A stretch of 64,000 nt of DNA from Thalassia testudinum. Its lineage: Eukaryota; Streptophyta; Magnoliopsida; Alismatales; Hydrocharitaceae. The stretch spans positions 8,872,501 to 8,936,500 of the forward strand of contig JAZHRO010000024.1 of the NCBI GenBank assembly GCA_037157565.1, written 5' to 3'. Numbering within the stretch: position 1 is the stretch's first letter; every line of letters begins with the position of its first letter. Shown here in pieces: positions 46,302 to 58,043 of the stretch. Made by a program: the position numbers and the translations under genes. Below the pieces are notes generated by a model that made no database searches, was not told where the DNA came from, and saw nothing but the letters and a program-made list of their open reading frames with translations.

Positions 46302-47230
46302 TGGGAACACCATCATGAGCTATAATTAGTTCATTTTGATTTAATTAGGTCAGTAAATGCTCATACATAACTGCTAGAGAGCCATAAGTAAAAGCATAAT
46401 CATTTTGAGGGAAATACAAGAAAATAGGGTTAAAACTGCAATTTTACTATCTTATCACAAATGTAGTACAATCACGAGTTTCCCAGGAAGTAATTAAGAG
46501 TCAAATGGTCCTTAAAGTGTAACAAGTGGCTTAGAACAAACAGAAAATGATTTGCACGTGTTTTGAGAATTAAGTGACTTTTGAAATCCTAAAAACAAAC
46601 CCACTTAATTAAATAGGGTTCTAGTCGGGATAAAATTCACCTAAACCCTCTAAAATTTATATAAAAATATTATCTAGGGTTTGGAACCTTCAATTTGACC
46701 ATCAAAACCCGTCTTGACCCAAAACAGAGTACTAAACTGACATTTGCCCTAGTTTGGATTTTTGCATAAATTACCTAGTCAAACTTGGTCAAAACCTAAA
46801 TCTAACTTTACCATTAGATTCCTTGGGTCCAGATTAGGTTTATACCAAAATTAGGCCCCAATCTGAAATCATCTTGAAAAAGTTTGCATTTTGGTCCAGT
46901 CAAACTCTTTCTATCTCATTCAGACCCTTAACTTTTAAATGCTCTTACCAATAACCCCCCGACTTCTTTACCTTCTTCACAAGTAGGTCCTTGTGCCATT
47001 TTTGGAAGGTAAAACCTTCATCGTCAAGTTTCGAGTGAGGATTTCTCGCTTGATTCTCAATCAATCCTTCTAAAAATTGATACGAGGATTCATTGGGAAG
47101 TCTCCTTCCATTTGAGCCATTCCTTGGGCTCTAAGTCCTTCTCAAAAGGTCATGTGAACCTTTCAAAGGTTCGGGTATCCATTGTTGCAACCACCTTCCA
47201 AGATTGAAGCTTCTTTTAAAGCTTGAAAGG
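46302..47230 (+). repeat. partial copy of the TTAGTCCCACC LTR-like family
   Basis: It starts TGGGAACACC next to the preceding LTR end. It matches, in the same order, the reverse complement of 54593-57269: 'ctagggtttggaaccttcaatttgacc', 'gaccc/tagattccttgggtcc', 'aggtccttgtgcc' (cited in parts). It appears truncated near 47230. Confidence 0.6.
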
Positions 47231-47299
47231 GCATCTTATGGCCTATAAAGGAGACCCTAAGACATGGCCGTTCTCTTCAACAAGTTTTGGCCTCAGAAT

Positions 47300-50200
47300 C
47301 CCTCTTGTTGAACATCGGGTTGCTACGCTAACGTGTTTGGTTTTGAAAACCTGTCGTCGTAGTATGAAAGCGAAGAACTCATGTTCAACAAATAAAATTT
47401 ATACCGGAATGGAAATCCCGGGTCGAACACAGGGAGGCTGACGTTTGATTTAAAAACACGCGTTTGATTTATTTGTCACGAAGTAAATTAATTGACTAGA
47501 ACTATCTAACTATTTAAAAAAAATAGGAGAGAGAGTAAGAGAGAGAGAATATTTCAAACAGAAACCAAAACAAGATGTAGAATGAACATGGAATTCATCA
47601 TTAAAAGGATTGTTTGTTTCACTAAACATTATGACTAGAAAGTATAAAACGATTACACTAGAAAGCAGTAAATTTACTCTAGAAAACATTAAAAGAATGG
47701 AGAGAGAACTATCATCCTCGATGGTCGCTTGGAGGACAAGCCGGACAGGACGATGCCTGGACGAAAGAGGACGGAGCAGGATGGAGGGCGAAGCAGGAAG
47801 AATGGGAATGGGGCAGCACGTCGTCGTTGTCGCGGGATCCGCTTCCGAAAGGGGGACGAAAAATTGACTTTATCTCGCGAGAAGCATCTTAGGTGTGGGA
47901 CAAGCTTCTCTTGAGCTCTGGAGAGGGAGAAAATATCAGGAAGGGATGAGAATTTCGTATGGAGGGGGTCTCCTTTTATAGTTGCAAGGAGTGGGGGCAA
48001 TTTGGTCATTACAACTCTAAGAATATTAATTCAGGACCTTTAGTGACGGATAAAACCGTCGCAAAAGGTTCGTATGTGGCCTTCGTGAGCGGCGCGTGTG
48101 CCCGCTCACCTCCTCGCGCGTAACACACAAGCACGTTCAGCTTATCTCAGCCATCCGATCGTGAGATCGGACGGCTTAGATCGCACCTCCGCCTGCCTCC
48201 TCTACGCGCCCGCCTGCGTGCGATTATGCGTGACGCACGTGCGTGCGTGGGCGCGTCATCTTGGTTGAGCACGCGTGGTCGTTGGAACGTGATAGTGCGG
48301 TCGATCGGGCGTGCGCTTCCGCCCCAATTGCACCGCGTGCGCGGATTGAATGCGCGCCTGCGCTTCGTGTTAGATCGCTCGACCAATGTGCTATGGGCGC
48401 GTTTTTGTTGAGCGCCTAACTTAAGCGCGGGCGCGTCACAGCCGTTGGATCTTGATCGAACGGCGGGGAAGGGCTGATGTGAAGGCCTTCAGCGGGTGAG
48501 TGCGGACGATTGGGTGGTCGAGATGGCGCCACGTGGTGCCATCTTGGCCGTCCATCTTCTGGATAATGTAGATGGTGCCACGGGTGTCGGATTGACTCGA
48601 TTTTTGTGTCGTTAGGCTACGATCGCCAATCTGAATCCATCCGTGTGATCGGATTTGTCGTTTGAAGTGTGGATTCACTCCATATTGGCCCTTGATCTTC
48701 TAGGGTTCCCCAGTCTCTATCTGATGTTACAGATGTTTGATTAGGGCGATCTTGGAGTCGTTGAACTCCAATCGTTGCCCCGATCACATCTGTACGGTTG
48801 GATCTTCAATTCGAGGCCCCGATAAAAGGTTTGCCTTGTCCTTGAGTATAAAAGGAGACAATTATCCTCCATTTTATTCAAACTATTCTAAATGGAAGAT
48901 GATTCATGTTATGTAAGATTTATAGTATGCAATGCAATCATATGCTTAAGAACATGCATAAATAGACATCTTAAGTGGTGTAAACATGTTTACATCATAC
49001 CCCCATGCCTATATTTTGTTAATCCCTAGCAAAAATAATATGCTATTTATAAAAGAATTAAGTTGGATTATTTGGGCATGAGTTATTTTCAATCACTAAG
49101 AAAATATCTACTTAGGATCTGAATTTTCAAAGATACAACAGTACCCGAGTATCTGCCAAAATGTAGACCGCCTCAAGCCCTCTTCTTATTCAAAGAAAAA
49201 TTTCTTTTTCTCTTTCTTTTCTCTTTTCTAATTTTTTTTTAGATTTTCAAGTTTTAGGGTTTAAGAGTGGCTTTCTACGGTCATTCAACTCAACCAAGAT
49301 TTGATGAAAACCCTATGTTCTAAGCATCTTATTGTGAATGTGATAGACTCGTTGACCGGCAGTTAAAATGGACTTCAGATTTCTATGCTTCTAGGTGACC
49401 TAAAAAAGAATTCTGCGTAAAGGTGTATCTTTACAACCGGTAGCTTTCTCCCTACTTTTAATTTTTTACAGGGTCAACACAAGGGTGAATCAAGTGTATA
49501 TCTCCCCGATTTATTCTACTTCTCCGCTTCTTCTTAAGTGTTTTGGGAATTTTCAGTGCATTTATTGAGCTGGGTTTTGGACAACCGGTTGATGAGCTGT
49601 TACCACCGGCAACTTGCCAACCATACTCGTGCGGCGAAGTGTGGTTTATTTCTTTTTTTTCCTTTCTCCTTTCCTTTTTGACCCTTTTTTTTTTTAAGTA
49701 GGTGGCTTCCCTAGTCAAAGATTTACCTAAAGGTAGCAAGAAGAGAAAGATCCAGTGACTAGGCTCTGGGCAACCTACTTATGGGTTGTTATCCACGATA
49801 ACTTGCCAGCCATATCACCTTAGAAGGTTCATTAGGTACCCAATTTTAGTTAAAATCGTCGAACAATGAGTCAGTGCAAAGAAAGTGTGTAGATGCTAGA
49901 AACTCAAAGTTTACTCAAATCAGAGGGCAGGTTTATAAGTCGTGTACTTATCACCCAAACTTATTTATTCCAATTAAAATATAATTTAGGTTGGCGAGGA
50001 CTCGAAAAATAAATCCACATTTTAGTGGATGCACGGGCTGATTAAGTCCAAAGACCTGAGGGGTCTTTGTGTTCAAATCATAATGTAGTATTTCCTAAGA
50101 TTGAAAATTTTCTTAAACCCAAGTTCCCTTTCCTAATTCCACAAATTTTTTTTTAATAAAATAAAACAAATCTTTGGAGCTGACGAATAAATTCAAAGAT

Positions 50201-52545
50201 GAATATCCACCCCCTCATGCATGTCTAATGCAATGTCCTCATTGTATTGAAAATACATAAAACAGAGTGGAATAGCGTAGAAAGCACCTGAATTGCGTGA
50301 ATGTTAGGTCCGCTCTAAGATGAAAACTAAAAAAAAAAACTGTATACGTGCTGAACTTAGTGCCTTCAACTAGGCACACTATACAAAGAAGAGAAATAAA
50401 GAATTCACAAGTGCAGGTCAGAATCAGAATAAACAGAAGTAACCACTGACCTGTCAGCAGAGGTCCACAGATGTGGACCAAATTGTGGTGTAGACCCATA
50501 CCCCATAATCGAGAATATCTCTGGTTCTGCATAAAAATTACCCAAAACCTAAAATCAGTATGCAAGCGGGGTCGGGCCTGTGATTTATGAGGATGCAACC
50601 CAAGACCAAAAAGTCAGGTTGCAGAGAATTCAAGCTCAAAAGGATAATCATTGAATGTTTGCTTAGGTTGAACATCCTCAGAACAAATGTCATAAGGGTT
50701 TTGGTTTGATGGTTTCAGATGAAATGGAACCCTTAGACACATTCTTCTACTTCCTCCGGGGTTAGCTTCCCAAATCAGAACTTCCCAGCTTCTATCCTCC
50801 TCATTTAGAATGTTAAATTCCGAGACCTCTTGCACCCCATCTGAAATTTCCAAGTCTAAAAGATATGGCTGAATCAGAATTGGCTTGGATTTAATTATCT
50901 CAGAAACTGAATCATCGATAAGCTCAATGGGGTGTAATGTGAGCCCCAATAAAATCAATTTCCTCAGTTATTGGGCTATCTAATGATCTTTCAGATTCCT
51001 CAGGCCCAATCGTCTCACAAAAATCGTGTTCTGTAAACTCGCGTGAGACTTCGCAACTTGAATCTTCACCATCAGAATCAAAGAAATCTAGATCCATATT
51101 AATGTATGTCTCAAAATCATCTGTCACTTTCTTTTCCAAGGAGACATACGTTTCCTCGTACCCTGACTCAGGGATCTCAGGTGAAGAAATCAGATCATCC
51201 CTAATTGGTTGCTCTAATTCAATCTGGTCAGCCTCATAACACATGTCCCCCTCAACAGGTGCCTGAGTAGGTTCTGAAATTGGCTCTCCTGACGAGGGTT
51301 CATCCTGGGAATCATCCCATTATTGAATCAAAGCGACCACAAATCTCGTCCTCAATTTCGCTAACTTCCAAAGTAGAAACTCACCCGGGTTCTTATCCTT
51401 AGCATCCCAGAGCCAATCTAACAAATACTTGTTCAAATCATCAATCATCTGAATCTGGGGCTCCAATCTCTCAATGTAAGGTATTGGATGAACTTCTAAA
51501 GATTGTATGATATTCCTCAAGTTAGCCAAAACCTTATCTTGAACCTGGTTACCCTGAACCAAATGAGTTGGTTCAGGGTTAGGCGGGTTTGGGGTCAATG
51601 TAGGGGAATTAACGAATTGAGATTCGTTATACCTTCCTGATAATAGGTCATTTCGGATTTTTCAAAAGGTGGTGATGACCTAAAGGCAGTGTAATCAGAG
51701 GATGGGTAGGGGTCAATGTATCCTTCATGATTGTAGATCGTATTAGGTTGTTCATGAAATGATGATGATCTATAATCGATGTGGCTCTGAGAAGGGTAGA
51801 AATCACAATCATACTGTTCAGGGTTAGACCTTGAACACTGAGGTCCGGAACTGTATCCCCAATCTGAGTTATCCCAACTAACTGATGGTTGATTACAGTA
51901 CGAGTTGAGATAATTGTCATGTTGAGGATAATTCAAAACAGGAGGGAAAGAGCGGGAATGCGTGTAATATGTGGAAGGATTCATGATAAGCGGGAGGAAG
52001 AAAAGTGTCCTGCAATACAAACAATCGAACCTGTCCTGAAGTGGGCTAGCCTAAAGACCTACAGACTCCCAAAACCCTTCTTGAGATAAAGGAACGATTT
52101 GATCTACTTATGTCTGTTCAAACCAACCAGTTAGAAGGAGGGATTGGGGAGAAGGTTCTTCCTTCGGCTTGTGCCTCTGGTTCCTAGTGTACCCCCAGCC
52201 GCGATCGTTTGATTCTGCTCCCCTAGCTAGGCATTAGATTGAACAGTAGAAACAGACTAATCGAAAATAATCTCGTTCTGGGCTCTGGAGAGCGAGTTGA
52301 ATCCTTAAGGCCAACGTCTACTCTGTTTTATTTAGGGGTAGATTTGAATGTGCTTTGGAATGTGATGGGCCCTTTATCTAGGTTGTGCCCTTAAAGATTG
52401 ATTGATTTGTGTGTGCGTGCACAACCAGTGGTTTTCAAGCAATATTATTTTTGATTTGGTGAATTTTAAGGTTCAAATCTTGCTTAGTTGATTTTAGGAT
52501 TCAACTTTAGGTGTTTTCAAACAAGTTTTGTTGGCACACCAGGTT
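47300..52545 (-). mobile_element. putative non-autonomous minus-strand retroelement of unknown family
   Basis: A minus-strand TATA box (ctataaaagga, 47972-47982) lies in a GC-rich segment with an LTR-like look, a pyrimidine-rich run sits at 49190-49255, and a broken minus-strand reading frame lies at 50614-52020. The phrase 'cccgggtcgaacacaggga' near 47428 is of a type common in plant retroelement noncoding DNA. No reverse transcriptase, integrase or confirmed terminal repeats were found, so it may be a large retrotransposon derivative or a non-autonomous element with a gag-like gene. Ends are approximate. Confidence 0.4.
50614..52020 (-). pseudogene. unrecognised, possibly gag-like protein, frames broken
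   Basis: Three minus-strand frames follow each other with overlaps: 52020-51595 rich in Tyr, Ser, Pro and His (MNPSTYYTHSRSFPP...); 51598-51320 and, in the same frame after one stop, 51244-50924, with a helical segment DLNKYLLDWLWDAKDKNPG and then an acidic Ser/Glu-rich part; and 50958-50614. Two frameshifts and one stop separate what was probably one protein of about 450-470 residues. There is no zinc knuckle, protease or polymerase motif. Similar low-complexity-plus-helix proteins occur in non-autonomous plant retroelements, so a structural role is an inference only. Confidence 0.4.
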
Positions 52546-52549
52546 TTGA

Positions 52550-53682
52550 ACATAATCAGACGTCTGGACTCCAAACGTCGGAGCGGACGTCTGGAGGCGG
52601 TTCCAGACATCTGAGGAGAGGGCTTTGCGAAGGTACATCGTATTTGCGAATACGACCATGTAGGCTGCTCCGCTGCTACCCTGTTGCATGCCTATTTTGA
52701 GGAGATTGTGTGGTGGTGTTGTAGGATTTGCTTCGGGAAGGCATGGGACACGCCCTCCCATGCATTTCAGACGTCTGGGGAGCTTACCAGTTGATTGGAA
52801 GCACTTCAAGACGTTCGGAGAAGTGGTCGGACGTCTGGAGCTGGGTTCAAACAGTCTAGAAGAGTTCTTGGATGTTTGAGGATTGACACAGAGCTTGGGG
52901 TACATTACTGAACACTTTTAAGATGTCTGGAAGTTGTTCTAGACGTCTGATTTGAGTCAGAAACCTTATTTTTTACCCTTTTAGGGTTCGTTTGAGGTCT
53001 GTTTTACGCAAATAAGATACCGTTGTTTTCCTGGTGAATTCCTCTACTGGTTGACTGGGTGTAGGATCACAACGGGGGACTCTCTCAGTTAGGAGAGCAC
53101 CACGTGTGCCTTCGGAAAGGACTGCAATCAAGATCGTTTACATGAGAAACATTCGAGATCTGATAAATAGAGCAACTGGTGAAAAGGAATAATTAGTTAA
53201 AGAAAATAATTGGAAAACAACAGCTACCTGTCCACTTTTACTGCTTTAGTTAGTTGGTTGCCACTCTACTCAGCGTTCACTGACTTTATGTACTCATAAC
53301 CCTTTTCAGGTCCCGGTGTTGAGCAGCTTGAGTCTACAGCTGCGGAGGGTGTTGGGCCCAGTAGAGCGCAGTAGCTATAGCTCTTTTGTTGTACTCCTTT
53401 GTAGTAGTGAGTTAGACTCTTGTACCTTTATGTTTTGTACTTTTACGTTCTGTACTTTATGTTCCTGTACTTTGTTACTTTCTACTGTTGTGGTGGTGAT
53501 ATGTACTGTAGCAGTTTTTACTTCTTTATTGCTGTACCATTTTACTGTTAGTTGCTTAGCATAGTGAATGTGGTTTACTTTCCTGCTTTTTGGTTACTTT
53601 CTCGTTGGACGACTGGGTCTTGGGATTAGTCACATTGGTCCGGTCTCGTGTCCTGTAAGGATTCGGGAATCGGGTTGTAATA
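52550..53682 (+). mobile_element. 3' LTR of the composite insertion, internally deleted
   Basis: 52550-53045 aligns with 37415-37907 of the 5' LTR. At about 53046 'ctctactggtt' jumps to 'gactgggtgtaggatc', which in the related LTR at 43645 lies much further on (about 45687), so several hundred base pairs are deleted. The piece ends at 53682 beside the GGGCT duplication. Confidence 0.8.
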
Positions 53683-53687
53683 GGGCT

Positions 53688-54592
53688 CCTCTAAGAGTAC
53701 ACTGCTCGACCCCATACTGACAGGAAATTCCGCAGAAACAAACGAATGTGTGGCACCGGAATCAAAAAGCATGTAAATGAGCCTGCCGGAAATAGTAACC
53801 GTACCTGCCACTATGGAGCCTGAAGCTCTAGCATCTCTGTGAGTCAGGGTGTTAACACGCCCTTCAGCTCTCGGTACAGAAGAAGCAACCGTGCTCTGGG
53901 TCGGGCGGGAAGTAGCGGGCCGGTACCCTCCTCGTAACTACTGTCCTCCTCCTTGGGCCTGGTAACCGCGGTCGCCAGATCGACCTCCGGTGCTCGGTGC
54001 TAGGAGCGTCAGCTGTGCTCCGGTCCTAGATGGACAATTCCTTTGTATGTGGCCTAGCTGACTACATTAATAGCAGAGGGGTATGAGATCCCCTCCCTCC
54101 GTCTGCTATCCCTGTTGGTGACGGGGTGGGAGTATGCTACAGTCAGTTGGTCCCTGTTGAGGACCCCCAAAGGTCCCTAGCAGACCCACAGAACGGGAAA
54201 GCTCCCCTGCTGGTGCCTGGTGCCTCCTCTCCCGACGGGCCTGTGAGTGCTCCTGCGTGTAGGGCCTCTTCTGTCCACCTCCATCAATGTCTTGCATGGA
54301 CGGGTTAGTCTTCTCGTAGGTCATGGCAGCCTCGACTACGCGGGAGAACATAGGCAGCTTCAGGGATTTTACATACCCCCGAATGACAGGTCGGAGGCCC
54401 TCGGTGAACCTCCATAGGCGCTCTTCCTCGGTGGATGCGACTGTCAGGGCGAAGCGGGACAACTCTAGGAAACGCGTACGGTATGCGCTAACTATCATGG
54501 CCCCCTGGCGGAGAGTGTGGAACTCCCGCCTCCTCTGATCCTGCCAAGTCTATGGGAAGTACTGCTCACAGAAGAGCACTACGAACTGGTCT
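53688..54592 (-). pseudogene. protease start and gag C-terminal part of the minus-strand element
   Basis: On the minus strand it carries the active-site segment FDSGATHSF of the aspartic protease (53740-53766), preceded by a damaged zinc knuckle (near 54036-54077; C, C, H and C positions remain but a stop replaces one Gln) and the gag core (54106-54498, with ERLWRFTEGLRPVIRGYV). It continues, after the insertion at 54593-57269, into 57270-57861, and before the insertion at 36881-53682 from 36880. Confidence 0.87.
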
Positions 54593-57269
54593 TGGTTGCC
54601 AAAAGATGGAACCAGTTTGTATTATGTGTTTTATTATTCGAAAGTAGAAAATCTCCGAGGTCAAACTCACGGAGCAACACTTGATTCTAGAAGCATACAA
54701 AATCACAATTTACAATATAGATATATACTATTTTACAAAAAAAATAAGGAGAGGAAAATTTGTTCTTTTCTTCTCTCACTTTCTTCTTTTTCTTCTGCCT
54801 CTTTCTTTCTCTGTTCAGACGTCTGACTCCAAGGGTCAGATGACTTAAACTTCACTTGTTACAGTATTCTGCCTCTTCTTTTCAGTTGCTGCTGCTGCTG
54901 GTTCTCCTTCCTCTTGGCTTTTTCTTTTCTTCTTCTCTACTGCGCGAAGTCCTTCTGACTTCTTCTTCTTTTCTTCTTCTTTGCTGCTTCTCTTTCTCTT
55001 CTTCGTCTCTGCTTCTTTGCTGTGCGAGGCCTTCTGACTTCGTCTTCTTTCCTTCTCTTCTTCTTGCTGTTGCACTATCTCCTCTTCCTTTTTCTTCTCC
55101 GGCTTTCCTGCACAGTGCAAAGTTAGGAAAAACCTAACCCCTACCCTCTCCACATCTCTCTCTCTCTCAAATTCACTCCAGGGTTCGCTCCCAGAGCCTT
55201 AATCGGGTAAGTGGGTCGGGTAATGCACTCGGGACCAGGCGCACCAACGTGGGTGGTGCGCGAAGTGTGCACAGGCAGGTTAATCGGATCCGGGTGCCAG
55301 GTCCGCTGGGGAAGTGTCGCGGACGAGGCGTGGCGGGGGTGCGAGGGGCCTCACCCCAGTGTGTTTCGAGGCGATAAGCCTGAAACACAAAGTCAATTTA
55401 AGCGTGGTCGCTCGCTTGTGAACTTCTGAGGTGGGACTAAAGTCCCACCCGCTTCCGCACTTTCGCCCGCAGCAGAAACCCTTGCAATTTCTGCAGGCTT
55501 GGATTCTCTTGACTCCACTCGAAGTCTGGGTGCGTGCGTGCTGCAAACCCGCTCCACCTGAGGGCTTCGCCTGGAGCTGAGCGCGGCCTGGAGCAGCTTG
55601 AAGCTTGCTTCAAGCTCAGTGATAATGGCGGAGAGCGGCCTGACCCTGAAATCAGTAGCACGGCCTTTCAGCCACGTCAGACCACAGGAAACCTTCGCCA
55701 TGTCACGACGAAGGTGAGGCGGGTGTTGGCTGGCCGCAAGGTGGCCTAGGCGTGCGTGCCTAGGTCGCTCTGTGGCCGTGTTTATGGGTGTGTTCGGTGG
55801 GCGTTTAGAGAGGTGTTGGTGGTTGATGAAGGGGTGGATGGTGATTAGTGAGTGATGGCAGAGGTTTTGAGATAAGTGGCAAGGCTTGCGGGGGAGTGGA
55901 GCGGCTATTTCGCCTCGCCGGTTGGTCTGCCGGAGATGGGGAAGATGGCGATGGACAGTGGCTGTCGAGGGGTAATTTGTGAAATAAATTGAAGGGAATT
56001 GAAGAGGGGATAGAGAGGAGTAAGTCTAACCTACTTAGTAGACAGAAGAGGGGGAGGAGGCGGCGGGCGGCTGTGCTGCATCGCCGGAGAAGACATCACC
56101 CAGGGGAGAAGATGACGACGAGGAAGAGGTGCTGGAGGGTGCCTGCCGGTGCGGCCAGGCACAGTGGACAATGGTGAGAGTAACCCTGCCACTGGTATGG
56201 TGGCAGGGTGGAGAGAGCGGAGGAGGAAGGTCGCCGGAGCTTGCGGGCGAATGGCTGGAGGAGGAAAAGACGAATTTTGAGGGAATTCCTTGGCCAAGAT
56301 AAGCTTGAAGGAAGCGGTAGGGGCTGCCATTGCTCAAATAGGGGCTGGCAGGGAGGGAATTGCAAGGAGGAGGCGTGGACTCCTCGCCGGAGGCATGGCC
56401 GAAAAAAGACCCATACCTCTCGAGCGTTCGCACGAGAGGTATGGTGGCTGGCAGGGCATGAGAACCGATTCATACAGAAGAGGACAACGTAAGGGATCCT
56501 CCTTTCAAGTCTGGGGTCGGCTGCCCAGGTCTATGAAGCGCCATCCTCCTCGCAAAGTCGCCAGAGGTATGGCCTGCACAGTTCGGGGGTAGAAGGACCT
56601 GTCTGCAGAAGGAGACGAGAAAGATATGGGGGTTTCTGCAAGGGTCCAAAAAGCTAAGGATCAAAAGGTAATTATTGAGGACCGTTTTGTAAAGTGGGTC
56701 AAGGTGACCTTTCCTTAGGTCCAAATTTTGGCATTACCCTAATTTGGACCTAAGGAATCCAATGGTGAGGTTGTATTTTAGGTTCGACCATGTTTGACCG
56801 GACATTTTGGACAAAATACTAAATTAGGTCAAAAATTGGATATGGTTCTCAATCTAGGTCAAGATAGGTTCAAATGGTCAAATTGAAGGTTCTAAACCCT
56901 AGATGATATTTTTTCATGAATTTTAGAGGGTTTAATTGATTTTTATCTTTCCTGAAACTTTGTGAATTAAAGCAGGTTATTTTTAAGGTTATAGAATGTC
57001 ATTTAATTCCCAGATTTTGTTATAACCCTTTCCTGATCGAATCACCTCACTTTTTCTCTTATTAAGTTCATTTGACCTGTGTCTTGACCCTTAGAGATCC
57101 CATTTTTGTACTGTAATGGTAAAATTGCAGTTTCACCCCATTGTGAATTATTTTATACCTAGATTTGTAATTCCCTGATTTAGGCTTTCCCTTCGATTTC
57201 GTAGGAGCTTTTTATACACTTAATTAGGTCAAAATGTGCTATTTAGAGTTTATGATGAGGTTCTCATCA
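54593..57269 (-). mobile_element. 2.68-kb solo LTR of a third family inserted in gag
   Basis: It runs from TGGTTGCC to TTCTCATCA on the plus strand, between GGTCT (54588-54592) and GGTCC (57270-57274), a 5-bp duplication with one transition. Gag resumes in register on both sides. It contains the block tgggactaaagtccca (about 55432-55447), a long purine/pyrimidine-biased part (54750-55160) and a single CAGACGTCTG palindrome pair at 54817-54840. Partial relatives lie at 46302 and about 3985. The family is unnamed here. Confidence 0.85.
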
Positions 57270-57861
57270 GGTCCCACGTCAGCTCTTCCTCGTCCTGTCC
57301 TCTGATCACCCTCCACCACCTGTGAGCTGCACTCTCCAGCTGATACACGGCGAAGGCCACGCGGTACTCTGCAGGAGGACAGAGGGTGTCAAAGATCTTC
57401 TCCATCTGTTCCAGCCAATCCTCCCCTGCAGACGGGCTCTCCTCCCCCTTGAAAGAGGGGGGCTTCTGCTTCTTGAACTGGCTGAAGACCTTGTGGTGCA
57501 ACCGCAGCAGGAGGATAGGTGCACCTCCAGGCAGGGAGGACTCGTGCCCTAAAGTGTCTGAAGGAGGTGGTGGCGGTGGAGGATCACCCCCTTCCCCTCC
57601 AGCTCGTCCAGCACCGTGGCGGCTCACCTGCCCCACGAAGGATTCCCCCTCCGCGTCCCCAGGAAGGGGAGGCTAAGGTGGAGGTTGATGGAGCTCCTCC
57701 CGTATGAGATCCCAGATCAGCTAGGCGAGGTCCGAGGCCTGAATGACCGGAAGGGGAGGTGGAGCGGCTTTGTCCTCTGCCATTGCTCGCCCTCCCATGC
57801 GACCACGCCCTCGACCACGACCACGTCCGTGGCTCGCCTCAAGAGCTCCCTAGCGAGTCAT
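57270..57861 (-). pseudogene. gag N-terminal part of the minus-strand element
   Basis: A start codon at 57859-57861 is followed by an early TAG and an Arg/Gly repeat (GRGRGRGRG). A proline-rich stretch (PPPPPPP) and the gag core with EDWLEQMEKIFDTL and HRWWRVIRGQ come next, cut at 57270 by the solo LTR. Confidence 0.85.
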
Positions 57862-58031
57862 CCCCTACACAGAGATCGAGGAGGAATGGGATTATCGGTG
57901 ATTGTTTGATTATAGAGAAGACGTAAGACTCGAAAACGATAATCAAGAGAGAACGTTGTGATGGCTATCTCAGTTATATGTACAAGTGTGGTGATTTTCG
58001 AACTACTTGGTTCATTTCTCGGGACGACCTT

Positions 58032-58043
58032 GCTCTAATACCA
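58032..58043 (-). other. primer binding site for initiator tRNA-Met (minus-strand element)
   Basis: On the minus strand it reads tggtattagagc, 11 of 12 bases of the usual site, 3 bp after the 5' LTR end at 58047. Confidence 0.88.

Larger units (their letters stand above)
36881..53682 (+). mobile_element. 16.8-kb plus-strand composite insertion in the protease region, TSD GGGCT
   Basis: It begins TGTTAAGACCC at 36881 and ends GGGTTGTAATA at 53682 (an ancestral TAACA end with one C-to-T change), between perfect GGGCT duplications (36876-36880 and 53683-53687). The terminal LTR pieces 36881-38218 and 52550-53682 resemble each other more closely than other copies, so they are probably the two LTRs of one element. 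Between them lie a second Tekay-like gag-pol with its own 3' LTR (38219-46299) and a minus-strand unknown element. How the inner parts arrived (nested insertion plus deletion) cannot be fully resolved. Confidence 0.8.

Noticed and set aside
50239..50598. 119-codon hydrophobic minus-strand frame
   Set aside because: It lies after the broken gag-like frame in the noncoding tail of the same element. The mixed hydrophobic text has no consistent membrane protein pattern.
54845..55153. Lys/Glu-rich 102-codon frame
   Set aside because: Encoded by a purine-rich low-complexity part of the solo LTR 54593-57269.
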